A stretch of 64,000 bases of DNA from Sphingomonas sp. PP-F2F-G114-C0414 (GCF_003688595.1 NZ_RCWT01000009.1:558001-622000), one strand, 5' to 3'. Counted from the first letter of the stretch, positions 38,387-51,003 are shown. Notes: generated by a model from the sequence alone, not told the origin. Made by a program: numbers and translations.

Positions 38387-38519
38387 CTCCCCTCCCGCAA
38401 GCGGGAGGGGAAGGGGCCCAAGCTCTCGCTTGGGAAGGGGTGGGCACCCGGTTCGATCTTGGCGCTCCATCACCGGCCGGGAGCCCACCCCCGACCCCTC
38501 CCGCACGCGGGAGGGGAGC
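38387..38519. repeat. Paired palindromic repeat, family E (copy 2), between rpoB and rpoC
   Basis: Arms CTCCCGC-AA-GCGGGAG and CTCCCGC-AC-GCGGGAG in inverted arrangement, with GGGGTGGGCACCCGG / GCCCACCCCCGACCCCT inside. It occupies nearly all of the rpoB-rpoC gap and its near end is 17 bases from the rpoC ATG. Confidence 0.87.
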
Positions 38520-38532
38520 TAAATCAACCGCG

Positions 38533-42687
<4,155 letters not shown>

Positions 42688-42770
42688 AGGTTTTGTTTCG
42701 CCCTATAAAAACTGACGGATCAGTCGTAATTTCGTGCTTGGGAACCCCCAAGCGGGACGCACGTTCACGC

Positions 42771-42801
42771 AAAAAGGCCGCGCGCATCAGGTGCGGCGGC
42801 T
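42771..42801 (-). terminator. Terminator-like hairpin in the rpoBC 5' leader (candidate attenuator)
   Basis: On the minus strand GCCGC-CGC and GCG-C-GCGGC form an 8-bp stem with one bulged C and a 7-base loop ACCTGAT, followed by C and T5. It lies about 85 bases before the rpoB ATG and about 80 bases after the predicted transcription start. The TGA in the loop is the stop of the leader ORF. Confidence 0.6.
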
Positions 42802-42855
42802 CTCAGCGTATGAAACCTCGGTATCCAATACGATCGACACGCTGCGCGACGGCAT
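42787..42855 (-). CDS. Candidate 22-residue leader peptide of rpoBC
   Basis: An ATG preceded by GGGAA at a spacing of five bases opens a frame that encodes MPSRSVSIVLDTEVSYAESR plus two more residues (R, T) and stops in the loop of the leader hairpin. A ribosome finishing this ORF would cover the 5' stem and disrupt the hairpin. An overlapping alternative ATG five bases upstream, in another frame, runs 31 codons through the hairpin. Inferred from position only; no homolog is known to me. Confidence 0.4.
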   Translation of the reverse strand: MPSRSVSIVLDTEVSYAESRRT

Positions 42856-42885
42856 GTCATTTCCCGGATGCTGTGGTGAAAAGCG

Positions 42886-42914
42886 GATATAGGCGCGCCG
42901 CGGCGTCATGTCAA
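42886..42914 (-). promoter_or_regulatory. Sigma-70 promoter for rpoBC
   Basis: TTGACA (42909-42914) and TATATC (42886-42891) on the minus strand are separated by exactly 17 bases, a near-consensus housekeeping promoter. Transcription should begin near 42879 and give a leader of about 190 nt. The remaining part of the 377-base gap (42915-43064) faces the hemerythrin-like gene, and I see no gene in it. Confidence 0.75.
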
Positions 42915-43064
42915 AGGGTGGACGCGATACGGTCGTTTCGACACGGCCGCACTGCCGGAAATACTATAGCTATGGTCAAACGCCTGACGCTATTGCATCT
43001 TTGGTAATATTTGACGCGTATATTCAGTGTTACCGTTTGGCATTCGCAGGGGAGTAGCGACGTC

Positions 43065-43547
43065 ATGAACGCGAAGATCGCAGAGCGAGAAGTATCCGAT
43101 CAGGACCGTGCGAATTGGATTCGGTTGATCGAAGATCACGAGAAGATTGCCCGGCAATGTTCGGAACTCGTTAATTTATCACGAGAATCTAATACGCAAA
43201 GCGCGATCGCGTCGCGCAAGCTGATCGAGCTGGCGGTGACCGTCGCCGATCATCTGGGCGTCGAGGACGAGGTCATCGATCGCACCGTCGTGGCGATGGA
43301 AGCGCGATGCTCGGCCGATACGATCGCGATGATGGAGGAGGATCTCGACATCCTCCGCTCGGACTGGAAGGCGTTCATCGGCCACTGGCTGCCGACGATT
43401 TCCCCCGACGACTGGGCCGCGTTCGGCGTGCAGGCGGAGTCGATGCTAGACCGGCTGTCGCTCCAGGTGAAGCTGGAGACCGAATTGCTGTACGACCACG
43501 CGTTGCAGGACGGCGTCGTGCGTACGGGCGGGCTCGTGCTGCACTGA
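43065..43547 (+). CDS. Hemerythrin-like (HHE) helical protein with a reduced ligand set
   Basis: A 160-residue four-helix protein. Candidate metal ligands are H25 (IEDHEK), H63 and E67 (ADHLGVEDE), H107 (FIGHWLP) and H145 (LLYDHAL), spaced as in hemerythrin domains. The second His expected on helix 3 is not obvious, so iron binding or oxygen sensing is uncertain. The ATG at 43065 follows AGGGGAG. It is divergent from rpoBC. Alternative: a helical signalling protein without metal. Confidence 0.6.
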   Translation: MNAKIAEREVSDQDRANWIRLIEDHEKIARQCSELVNLSRESNTQSAIASRKLIELAVTVADHLGVEDEVIDRTVVAMEARCSADTIAMMEEDLDILRSDWKAFIGHWLPTISPDDWAAFGVQAESMLDRLSLQVKLETELLYDHALQDGVVRTGGLVLH

Positions 43548-43605
43548 TTGGGTAGAGTGGGGCATCCAATTGGCCCGTAACTCAAAGGTGCCCCCCAAAA
43601 AAACC

Positions 43606-43710
43606 ACCACCCCGGCGAAGGCCGGGGCCCAGTTGGAAAGGTGGCAGTAACGAAGCGCTGGCGGTCGTCAGCAACGTTCCCCGACTGGGCCCCGGCCTCC
43701 GCCGGGGTGG
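43606..43710. repeat. Paired palindromic repeat, family F2 (copy 3)
   Basis: ACCCCGGC-GAAG-GCCGGGG plus CCCAGTTGG and the inverse CCCGACTGGG plus CCCCGGCCTCCGCCGGGG, separated by about 45 bases. It lies between convergent genes. Confidence 0.87.
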
Positions 43711-43755
43711 TACTGCTCTCAGGGGCACATAGCCCCGATCAAACCAGTCTTTATT

Positions 43756-44502
43756 CTACCGCCGCTTCTTCTTCGACGGCACCACCACGACCGGAGCCAC
43801 CGGCACCGGCGGTTGCGCCGACACCTTCACCACCAGCGGCAGCACGGCGGGATCCGCCGGATACAACCGCCGAGCCCGCGCGAACACGAACCGCGCCTTC
43901 GCCGCCCCGGGCGCACTGCCGCTCGTGCCCACCCAGCGCCAGTGCCAGGGCTCCCATTTCACGTTCTGCTTGTTGCCCCCCGGAAAGCTCTGCTCGAACC
44001 CGAACCGCGGCGCGTTCAGCCGCAGCCAGCGCGCGGCAGGCGTCGCGGCCATGCACGCCTCCGCATCGGGACACCCGTTCGCAGGCCGGACCGCGAAGTC
44101 GAGCGCATAGCCGGTCGAATGCTCGCTATAGCCAGGCGGCGCGACCGAAATCGCCCGATCGGCCGCGGTGCTGATTTCGCCGCGGCAGAACACGCTGCGC
44201 TGGCGCGCGATCGACCGCTGACACGAGAGCGCGCGCAGTTGCCCCATCACCGAAGGATCGCCCTGCGCCGCTGCGAACAGCCGCAACAGATCGGGCAGGA
44301 TATCGGCACGTACCACGCACGGATTGCCCACCGAATATTCGGACGGCAGCGTGACCAGTTCGGTTTCGGCGGCGTCGCCGTACGGCAGATGCCCGAACGC
44401 GCGACCATCGGGCGCGATCGCCGCGCTCTGGCCTTCGCACAATTGGGCCTCCGCTATGGTCGGGGCGAACAGGAGCGCGAGGGCCAGCGTGCGGTGCAAC
44501 AT
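43756..44502 (-). CDS. Secreted D-alanyl-D-alanine carboxypeptidase family protein (VanY-like, M15)
   Basis: A 248-residue periplasmic protein with a signal peptide (LALALLFAPTIAEA). The LAS-peptidase zinc motif SEHSTGYALDF supplies His and Asp, and EPWHWRWV supplies the catalytic Glu and third His. The spacing fits M15B enzymes that trim peptidoglycan stem peptides. The C-terminal tail is Pro/Val-rich and ends KKKRR. The ATG at 44502 opens the signal peptide; the upstream frame runs into the divergent pseudouridine synthase gene. Confidence 0.86.
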   Translation of the reverse strand: MLHRTLALALLFAPTIAEAQLCEGQSAAIAPDGRAFGHLPYGDAAETELVTLPSEYSVGNPCVVRADILPDLLRLFAAAQGDPSVMGQLRALSCQRSIARQRSVFCRGEISTAADRAISVAPPGYSEHSTGYALDFAVRPANGCPDAEACMAATPAARWLRLNAPRFGFEQSFPGGNKQNVKWEPWHWRWVGTSGSAPGAAKARFVFARARRLYPADPAVLPLVVKVSAQPPVPVAPVVVVPSKKKRR

Positions 44503-44550
44503 CGACGCGGGCTCTGGCACGCAGGCGCTAATGATGGCAAGGGCGGCGCC

Positions 44551-45270
44551 ATGCATGGTGAACGCGTACTTTTCCTCGACGGCGAGGCCCTGGTGATCGA
44601 CAAGCCCGCAGGGCTGCCGGTCGATCCGCCCCGCGATGGCTCGCTGAGCCTCGAAAATCATCTCGAAAGCCTGAAGTTCGGCTTCCAGCGCTGGCCGAAG
44701 GCGGTGCACCGGCTCGACCGCGACACGAGCGGCTGCCTGCTTTTGTCGCGCAACCCCAAGGCGCATGCCCGGTTGCAGCAGGCGTTCGAACAGGGCCTCG
44801 TCTCGAAACGCTACGTCGCCCTCCTCGACGGTGAGGTTAACGGTGAATCGGGCCTAATCGAAATGCCCCTCGGCAAAGTCAGCACGGCCGAGACCGGCTG
44901 GAGGATGGTCGAGGACCCCGAGGGCAAGAAGTCGCGCACCAAATGGCGCGTGCTCCAGATCAGGGACGGCCGCTCGCTGGTCGAGTTCCTGCCGGAGACC
45001 GGCCGCACCCACCAGATCCGCGTCCACGCCGCGAGCGGTCTCGGCGCGCCGGTGGTCGGTGACGGCGTGTACGGCAAGGCGGATGGGCTCGGCATGATGC
45101 TCCACGCGCAGCGGCTGATCGTCCCGCGCCCGGGCAAGACCGACGTGCTCGCCGAAGCGCCGCTGCCCGAGCGGTTCGCCAAGGCAGGTTTCGCCGACGA
45201 GGCTGCCCCGGTTGCAGATACCGCCCCGACTGCCGACGCGGTAACGACGCCCGACTCCACCGACGGCTGA
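44551..45270 (+). CDS. RluA-family pseudouridine synthase
   Basis: A 239-residue RNA-modifying enzyme. The catalytic Asp is D56 in AVHRLDRDTSGCLLLSR. VIDKPAGLPVDP is motif I, and EFLPETGRTHQIRVHAASGLGAPVVGDGVYG is the RluA motif III. It lacks an S4 domain. The C-terminal 30 residues are Ala/Thr/Asp-rich. It could act on rRNA or tRNA. arfB follows after 19 bases, so both may form a translation-related operon. Confidence 0.9.
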   Translation: MHGERVLFLDGEALVIDKPAGLPVDPPRDGSLSLENHLESLKFGFQRWPKAVHRLDRDTSGCLLLSRNPKAHARLQQAFEQGLVSKRYVALLDGEVNGESGLIEMPLGKVSTAETGWRMVEDPEGKKSRTKWRVLQIRDGRSLVEFLPETGRTHQIRVHAASGLGAPVVGDGVYGKADGLGMMLHAQRLIVPRPGKTDVLAEAPLPERFAKAGFADEAAPVADTAPTADAVTTPDSTDG

Positions 45271-45289
45271 GAGCTGAGGGCAGGGGCTT

Positions 45290-45715
45290 ATGGTCGCGAT
45301 CCCGATCACCCGATCGATCTCAATCGACGACAGCGAACTGATCGAGAGCACGACCCGCTCGGGCGGTCCCGGTGGTCAGCACGTCAACACCACCGACAGC
45401 GCGGTGATCCTGCGCTTCGACGTCGGCCTGTCGCCCGGTTTGCCCCTCGCGGTGAAGAACCGCATCGCCGTGCTGGCGGGATCGCGATTGACGCGCGACG
45501 GTGTGCTGGTGCTACGTAGCGAGGGATCGCGGTCGCAGTTGCTCAACCGCCAGGAGGTCCGCGAACGCCTCGTCGCAATGATCAAGGAAGCGACGATCGT
45601 CCCCAAGGCACGCCGCGCGACCAAGCCGTCCAAGGCGGCAAAGGCACGGCGGGTCGATACGAAGAAGGTGCGTAGCGGGGTGAAGGCGGGCCGGGGTAAA
45701 GTACGCGACGATTGA
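45290..45715 (+). CDS. arfB: Alternative ribosome-rescue factor B (peptidyl-tRNA hydrolase, GGQ protein)
   Basis: A 141-residue release-factor-like protein that frees stalled ribosomes lacking a stop codon. The GGQ catalytic loop is SGGPGGQHVNTTDSAVILRF (GGQ at 28-30). The C-terminal tail is strongly basic (KARRATKPSKAAKARR), the part that lies in the empty mRNA channel. It sits directly after the pseudouridine synthase gene. Confidence 0.93.
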   Translation: MVAIPITRSISIDDSELIESTTRSGGPGGQHVNTTDSAVILRFDVGLSPGLPLAVKNRIAVLAGSRLTRDGVLVLRSEGSRSQLLNRQEVRERLVAMIKEATIVPKARRATKPSKAAKARRVDTKKVRSGVKAGRGKVRDD

Positions 45716-45804
45716 GCGGGCGTGAGTGGGGGGCAAGCTCGCGCGATTTCAGCGAACCCTGGGTGGACTCGGCGAAAACCTGATACGTCGAGCGCCTCTC
45801 TACC

Positions 45805-45932
45805 GTTCCCCCGCGCAGGCGGGGGGCCAGGATCTCAAACGGCAGCGCTCGCGATCTTAGCAGCACGTTTTGTTTTTCGAGGTTGCACGTCATAAATCCC
45901 GTCCGTCACCCCGGCGAAAGCTGGGGTATGCT
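45805..45932. repeat. Two single-arm palindromic repeat remnants
   Basis: CCCCGCGCAGGCGGGG plus GGCCAGG (45807-45833) and CCCCGGC-GAAA-GCTGGGG (45909-45926) are isolated arms of the F-type repeats without their partners. They are the only recognisable content of the 318-base gap 45716-46033. Confidence 0.6.
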
Positions 45933-46033
45933 TGAGGAACGGACTTTCGAAGCCAATATGGCAGAACTCAATTTGCGCTAGGATGACGGACGAAACTCCC
46001 GGCCTACCGCCGTCGCCGACCAAGGACGATCAC

Positions 46034-46525
46034 ATGTATGAGTTCGATATCTCAGCCGGCACCAAGGCCGACCTCTACCGCGACCTGCTCGCCGCGCTAG
46101 GCGCGCTGACGGCAGACGAGACCGATCCGATCGCCAACATGGCCAATGCCGCCGCGCTGGTATGGGAATATCTCCCTGATCTTAATTGGGCAGGCTTCTA
46201 CCGGCTGGTGCCCGAAGCGCAGGGTGGCGAACTCGTCCTCGGGCCGTTCCAGGGCAAGGTCGCGTGCATCCGTATCCCGGTCGGCAAGGGCGTCTGCGGG
46301 GCCGCTGCTGCGACGCTGACTACGCAGTTGGTCGAGGACGTGCACGCATTCCCAGGACACATCGCCTGCGACGCGGCAAGCCGGTCGGAGCTGGTGGTAC
46401 CGGTGATCAAGGACGGCACGCTGATCGCCGTGCTCGATCTCGACAGCCCGGAGCCGGCGCGGTTCGACGCGGAGGATGCGGCAGGCTGCGAGGCGCTCGC
46501 AGCATTGTTGGGTCAGCGTCTGTAG
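46034..46525 (+). CDS. msrC: Free methionine-(R)-sulfoxide reductase (GAF domain)
   Basis: A 163-residue GAF-fold enzyme that repairs free Met-R-sulfoxide. The three redox cysteines are C78 (KVACIRIPVG), C88 (GKGVCGAAA) and C112 (HAFPGHIACDAASRSELVVP), the exact fRMsr pattern. The start at 46034 is chosen because AAGGA lies seven bases upstream and the length then fits the family; an ATG 51 bases upstream has no spacing for a Shine-Dalgarno. Confidence 0.92.
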   Translation: MYEFDISAGTKADLYRDLLAALGALTADETDPIANMANAAALVWEYLPDLNWAGFYRLVPEAQGGELVLGPFQGKVACIRIPVGKGVCGAAAATLTTQLVEDVHAFPGHIACDAASRSELVVPVIKDGTLIAVLDLDSPEPARFDAEDAAGCEALAALLGQRL

Positions 46526-46643
46526 GCGCTGCTCCGTTTCGGGACGGTACGCTTGCTGGTGACTCGCTCTTGGCTTTGGTAAGCAACCCCTCAAGACATC
46601 CGGCGTTTGCGCGGGATAGGGTGGCGGAACCAGGGAGATGAAC

Positions 46644-47720
46644 ATGCGGAGCCTTATTCTCGCGAGCGCAGGGCTCGCCTTGGTCGGCGGCGGCGCGGCG
46701 CACGCGCAGCAGCGGCCCGGCGCCAGCTACGGTATGCCGGGCGCGACGATGCAGGCACCGATGGCAAATCCCCGCCGGCCCGGTCCGATCGCCGCCAATC
46801 CTCCGATCGTGCAAACCGCGTCGCGACAGGCGGGACCGCACCGCCAGCCGCGCTGGGGCAGCAAGATCGGCGGTCGCTGGTGGGCCGGTGCGAACGCGCC
46901 GGGCGGCTGGACTGGCTACCGCCGCCCGCATCGCGGCTGGGCGGTGCCCGGCTATTGGAATGCGCCGCGCTTCTACGTGGGCGACTGGTCGACCTACGGT
47001 CTTCCGCAACCGCCGCAGGGGTATAACTGGGCGCGCTACTACGACGACGCCGTGCTGATCGACCCGCGAGGATCGGTCTACGACACCGTCGGCGACGTCG
47101 ATTGGGACCGCTATGATTCGAGCAGCTCGGTGACGATAAGTCCTCGGGATTATGCGGCAAACGACACGGTGTACGCCGGGCCGAGCGAACGCGGATATGC
47201 GCCGCCTTATGATGATGGTCGCACGCCGCGGTCGGACGATGGTCGCTACAACCGGCGCGACACGGGTTTGGGCGGTGCCGCGATCGGTGCTGTAGCCGGT
47301 GGCGTCGCGGGCAACGTCATCGCCGGACGTGGCAACCGTCTCGGCGGTACGCTGATCGGTGCCGGCGTCGGCGCAGCGGCGGGCTACGCGATCGACAAGG
47401 CCGAGGATCGTGGCCGTCGCACGCCGCCACCACTCCGTGCGGGATACGGCGGAGACTATCCGCCGCCCGCGCCGTATGCGGACGACTACGCGCCACCATA
47501 TGGCGCTGGCTATCAGCCGCCGCGTACCTACGCGAGCGCGCCTGGCGAAACCTGGGTTTCGCGCGATGGCGCCACGACGGTCACGACCACCAGCGGCCCG
47601 GCCTATCCGGCAGGCTCGACGACGGTGGTCGTTCAGTCCGTCCCGGTGACGACGACCACGACGACCACCGAATATTACGAGACGGTGCCCTATCCGCGGC
47701 GCAAGCTACGCCGGCGCTAG
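46644..47720 (+). CDS. RcnB-type periplasmic protein with a glycine-zipper segment
   Basis: A 358-residue exported protein. The signal peptide MRSLILASAGLALVGGGAAHA is followed by a Pro/Arg/Gly-rich region. The RcnB-like motif near residues 85-150 includes WAVPGYWNAPRFYVGDWSTYGLPQPPQGYNWARYYDDAVLID. A glycine-zipper membrane-spanning segment follows (GGAAIGAVAGGVAGNVIAG then GGTLIGAGVGAAAGYAIDKA). The tail is Tyr/Pro/Thr-rich and ends PYPRRKLRRR. E. coli RcnB affects nickel/cobalt retention; here only the fold is supported. The second ATG is used because AGGGAG abuts the first. Confidence 0.82.
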   Translation: MRSLILASAGLALVGGGAAHAQQRPGASYGMPGATMQAPMANPRRPGPIAANPPIVQTASRQAGPHRQPRWGSKIGGRWWAGANAPGGWTGYRRPHRGWAVPGYWNAPRFYVGDWSTYGLPQPPQGYNWARYYDDAVLIDPRGSVYDTVGDVDWDRYDSSSSVTISPRDYAANDTVYAGPSERGYAPPYDDGRTPRSDDGRYNRRDTGLGGAAIGAVAGGVAGNVIAGRGNRLGGTLIGAGVGAAAGYAIDKAEDRGRRTPPPLRAGYGGDYPPPAPYADDYAPPYGAGYQPPRTYASAPGETWVSRDGATTVTTTSGPAYPAGSTTVVVQSVPVTTTTTTTEYYETVPYPRRKLRRR

Positions 47721-47736
47721 GGGCGCTGCAGCTGGC

Positions 47737-49161
47737 TCACCCCAGCATGCCCGCATAGGACTGGGGCGGGAGGGGTAGCGTCATGCGCGCCGCCAGCCCG
47801 CTGCAGATCACGATCGTCAGCGCAATTGCGCCGATCATCAGGACCCGCCGCCGCGGTGCGCGATCGGCGAGCAGGACGACGGAGACCGCCGTCGCGATCA
47901 TCGGCCACAGGTGATAGCGCAGGTCGGACGCGATGCTCAGCGCTGCGAAGCTGACCTCCAGCGCGAGAGCGGATACCAGCAACGCGGTGGCAAGTTCGCG
48001 GATAGGATCGCGCGGGCGCGACAGGCTTGCGGCAAGCGCGGTGATCGCGACGACGATCCAGGCGATCGGCCAGCCGAGCGGGGTCTCGACGATCATCGCG
48101 GTCAGCACCTCCCACGCGCGAGCTCCTGCACTGGGGTTGGCGAGCCCGATCGTGTTCGGCTCCGACGCGACGGGCGGCGCGGCGCTCGGCCAGTGGAACG
48201 GGACCAGCCACCGGTCGGTCGAGTTCAGATGCGCGAAGCGGTGCCCGGCATAGGCGATCGGATGATGCAGCGCCGCCGACGCCAGCGTGAGGTACAGCGT
48301 CGCGGTCGGCAGCGCGCGCAGCCGTGCCATCGTCGTTCCGCAATTCGCATCGTCGCCGAGCGGATCCCAGAAGAACGGCTTCGCGCATCGCCGCTGGATC
48401 ACGGTTGCTGTCTCCTGCCGGGTAAGGCCGATGGTGTTGCCGTCCGACGTACGCGCGGCGATCCCCGCGATGTCGTAGAGCGCCTGCGTCGCTTCGACCC
48501 CACTGGGTTGCGCCCGGAGCAGCTGGTGGTTCACGATCGGCGCGACGCCGAGCACGGCGACCACCGCGACGAGACTGGCGACGAGCTTGGCGAGGGGGTG
48601 TGCCGGGCGCGGGGCGAGCGTCACGATCAGCGGAACGACGATGAACACGGCGTTGGCGCGGACGAGCACGGCGTAGGCGAGCAGCAGCGCGACCGGGATA
48701 TACATCGCGCGGGGCAGCGGACGCCGCGCGAGCCGCCACCAGCCTATGATGCCGACTGCGGCGAGAAGCGCGCCGGCGAGTTGCGCATCCTTGAGCACTA
48801 CGCCCTGCCAGCCGAGAAAGGGCGGGAGCAGGCCGATCGCGAGGATCGCGGCGCCGCTGCGGGCGCGACCGATCCGGGCCAGCGCGGCGGCGATCAAACC
48901 GAGCCCTAGCCAATAGGTGACGAGTTGCAGGACCAGCATCGGCGTCGCGCCGGGCCCGAGCGGCGCGAGCAGTGCCCATACGCGCGCCATCGCCGGTGGG
49001 TGCCAATCGTCGTACACGCCCGACAGGACCTGCTGATATTGCGTGACGGTGTCGTACATCGCGGTACCCGGCCAGAAGAGCGCAAGCGAGGCCATGCATA
49101 GTGCGACCGCCGTTATCGTGATGTGGTGGTGCGTGAGGCGGGAGTCTGGTTCGATCGACAT
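47737..49161 (-). CDS. Polytopic inner-membrane protein, possibly GT-C glycosyltransferase-like
   Basis: A 474-residue protein with about eleven hydrophobic helices. The first periplasmic loop carries FWPGTAMYDTVTQYQQVLSGVYDDWHPPAMARVWALL; an acidic residue pair here and a WHPP motif are reminiscent of GT-C fold glycosyltransferases that use polyprenyl-phosphate sugars. A large soluble loop (about 205-310) contains several Cys and Trp. No partner gene supports the assignment. It is convergent with the RcnB-like gene with a 16-base gap. Confidence 0.65.
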   Translation of the reverse strand: MSIEPDSRLTHHHITITAVALCMASLALFWPGTAMYDTVTQYQQVLSGVYDDWHPPAMARVWALLAPLGPGATPMLVLQLVTYWLGLGLIAAALARIGRARSGAAILAIGLLPPFLGWQGVVLKDAQLAGALLAAVGIIGWWRLARRPLPRAMYIPVALLLAYAVLVRANAVFIVVPLIVTLAPRPAHPLAKLVASLVAVVAVLGVAPIVNHQLLRAQPSGVEATQALYDIAGIAARTSDGNTIGLTRQETATVIQRRCAKPFFWDPLGDDANCGTTMARLRALPTATLYLTLASAALHHPIAYAGHRFAHLNSTDRWLVPFHWPSAAPPVASEPNTIGLANPSAGARAWEVLTAMIVETPLGWPIAWIVVAITALAASLSRPRDPIRELATALLVSALALEVSFAALSIASDLRYHLWPMIATAVSVVLLADRAPRRRVLMIGAIALTIVICSGLAARMTLPLPPQSYAGMLG

Positions 49162-49362
49162 TCGCGGTTCCCGCACCGGTGGCTTATGCGCCGCGAAATC
49201 CTGAAAGCAGGACTCCGTGGCCGGCGCGACCCTTTGCCGCGTCGCGCGCGAGGGTCAAGAGAGATAGGGCCGAAACGGGATGGTTTGCTCGGATCGGTCG
49301 GTCGGCCGGATATCAGACTGGTCTCGACTTAGTGCCTGACAACAAAAGGACGCCCATTCGCC

Positions 49363-49446
49363 TCCGTCATCCTGACGAAAGTCAGGACCCAGAGCCACAA
49401 GGGCGGCTGCTGGTATCCTGGATTGACTTTCGTCAGGATGACGGAG
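49363..49446. repeat. Paired palindromic repeat, family C (copy 3)
   Basis: TCCTGAC-GAAA-GTCAGGA followed by CCCAGAG and the inverse TTGACTTTCGTCAGGATGACGG. With the family B copy it fills the right part of the 420-base gap 49162-49581; I see nothing else in that gap apart from low-complexity sequence at 49162-49362. Confidence 0.88.
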
Positions 49447-49469
49447 GCGAGTGGAGTACCAACCTCAAA

Positions 49470-49580
49470 TCCTCCCCCGCCAGGGGGAGGTGGCTGGCGC
49501 TTGCAAGACGGAGGGGGCGGTAAGCGACCACGCCCGCTGCGCGTCCTGCCCCTCCGGTGCCACCCCCTCCTGGCGGGGGC
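49470..49580. repeat. Paired palindromic repeat, family B (copy 2)
   Basis: CCTCCCCC-GCC-AGGGGGAGG then GTGGCTGGCGCTTGC, and the inverse arm CCCCCTCCTGGCGGGGG. It ends next to the lpdA stop codon. Confidence 0.85.
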
Positions 49581-49581
49581 C

Positions 49582-50988
49582 TTAGTAGTGGATCGCCCGG
49601 CCGTACGCGGCGAGAACGCTCTCATGCATCATCTCGGACAGCGTCGGATGCGCGAACACCGTCTCCATCAGCTCGGCTTCGGTCGTCTCGAGCTGGCGCG
49701 CGACGACATAGCCCTGGATCAGCTCGGTGACTTCCGCGCCGACCATGTGCGCGCCGAGCAGTTCGCCCGTCTTCGCGTCGAACACCGTCTTTACGAAGCC
49801 TTCCGCCTCGCCGAGCGCAATCGCCTTGCCATTGCCGATGAAGGGGAATTTGCCGACCTTCAGCTCGTACCCGGCCTCCTTGGCCTTTGCCTCGGTCATG
49901 CCGACCGACGCCACCTGCGGGCGCGAATAGGTGCAACCGGGGATGTTGGCCTTATCCATCTGGTGCGGAGAGCCGCCAGCGATTTTCTCGACCGCGATGA
50001 TACCCTCGTGGCTGGCCTTGTGCGCGAGCCAAGGCGCGCCGGTGACGTCGCCGATCGCCCAGATGCCATCGACATTGGTGCGGCCATAGCCGTCGGTCTT
50101 GATATGGCCGCGGTCGGTTTCGACGCCCAAAGCCTCCAGCCCGATATTCTCAGTATTGGGGACGATACCGATCGCGATGATCGCGTGGCTGAAGGTTTCT
50201 TCCGAAACCTTGCCGTCCTTCGCCTTGATCTTAGCCGTGACGCCGTTCGCCGAGGGCGCGAGACCCTCCAGACCGGTCTGGGTTAGCAGCTTGATGCCCT
50301 GCTTGGTGAGCGCCTTGTCCATGAACGCGGAGACCTCCTCGTCCTCGACGGGGAGGATGCGCGGGAGCATCTCGACGATCGTCACGTCGGCGCCCATGTC
50401 GTTGTAGAAGCTGGCGAACTCGACGCCGATCGCGCCCGAGCCGATCACGAGCAGCTTGGTCGGCATCTCAGTCGGGACCATTGCGTGACGATAGGTCCAG
50501 ATCCGCTTGCCGTCGGCCTTGGCGAACGGCAGGTCGCGCGCGCGCGCGCCGGTCGCGACGATGATGTTCTTGGCTTCCAGCTCGACGGTCTTGTCGCCCT
50601 GCTTGACGCTGAGCTTGCCCCCAGTCTTACCGGCGCCCGTGACGGTGCCGACGCCCTCGACGACGGTCACCTTGTTCTTCTTCATCAGGCCCTTGACGCC
50701 CGCGTTCAGCTGCCCGGCAACCTTGCGCGAGCGGTCGACGATCTTGGCAAGGTCGAAGCCGACATTGTCCGCCTTGAGGCCGTAGCTCTCGGCGTTCTGC
50801 ATGTAGTGATAGATTTCCGAGGTGCGGAGCAGCGCCTTGGTCGGGATGCAGCCCCAGTTGAGGCAGATGCCGCCCAGTCGCTCACGCTCGACGATCGCGA
50901 CCTTCAGGCCGAGTTGCGACGCGCGGATCGCGGCGACGTAGCCGCCGGGGCCCGAGCCGAGGATGACGAGATCATAGGTATCAGCCAC
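49582..50988 (-). CDS. lpdA: Dihydrolipoyl dehydrogenase (E3)
   Basis: A 468-residue FAD-dependent disulfide oxidoreductase that reoxidises the lipoyl arm of 2-oxoacid dehydrogenases. The FAD site is VILGSGPGGYVAAIRASQLG, the redox disulfide GGICLNWGCIPTKALL, the NAD site VIGSGAIGVEFASF, and the active His-Glu pair FAHPTLSEMMHE. It begins with GTG preceded by AAAGGA. It is the last gene of the pdhC-small protein-thioesterase-lpdA group and is the pyruvate dehydrogenase E3 by position. Confidence 0.96.
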   Translation of the reverse strand: MADTYDLVILGSGPGGYVAAIRASQLGLKVAIVERERLGGICLNWGCIPTKALLRTSEIYHYMQNAESYGLKADNVGFDLAKIVDRSRKVAGQLNAGVKGLMKKNKVTVVEGVGTVTGAGKTGGKLSVKQGDKTVELEAKNIIVATGARARDLPFAKADGKRIWTYRHAMVPTEMPTKLLVIGSGAIGVEFASFYNDMGADVTIVEMLPRILPVEDEEVSAFMDKALTKQGIKLLTQTGLEGLAPSANGVTAKIKAKDGKVSEETFSHAIIAIGIVPNTENIGLEALGVETDRGHIKTDGYGRTNVDGIWAIGDVTGAPWLAHKASHEGIIAVEKIAGGSPHQMDKANIPGCTYSRPQVASVGMTEAKAKEAGYELKVGKFPFIGNGKAIALGEAEGFVKTVFDAKTGELLGAHMVGAEVTELIQGYVVARQLETTEAELMETVFAHPTLSEMMHESVLAAYGRAIHY

Positions 50989-51003
50989 GGTAAATCCTTT
51001 GAT

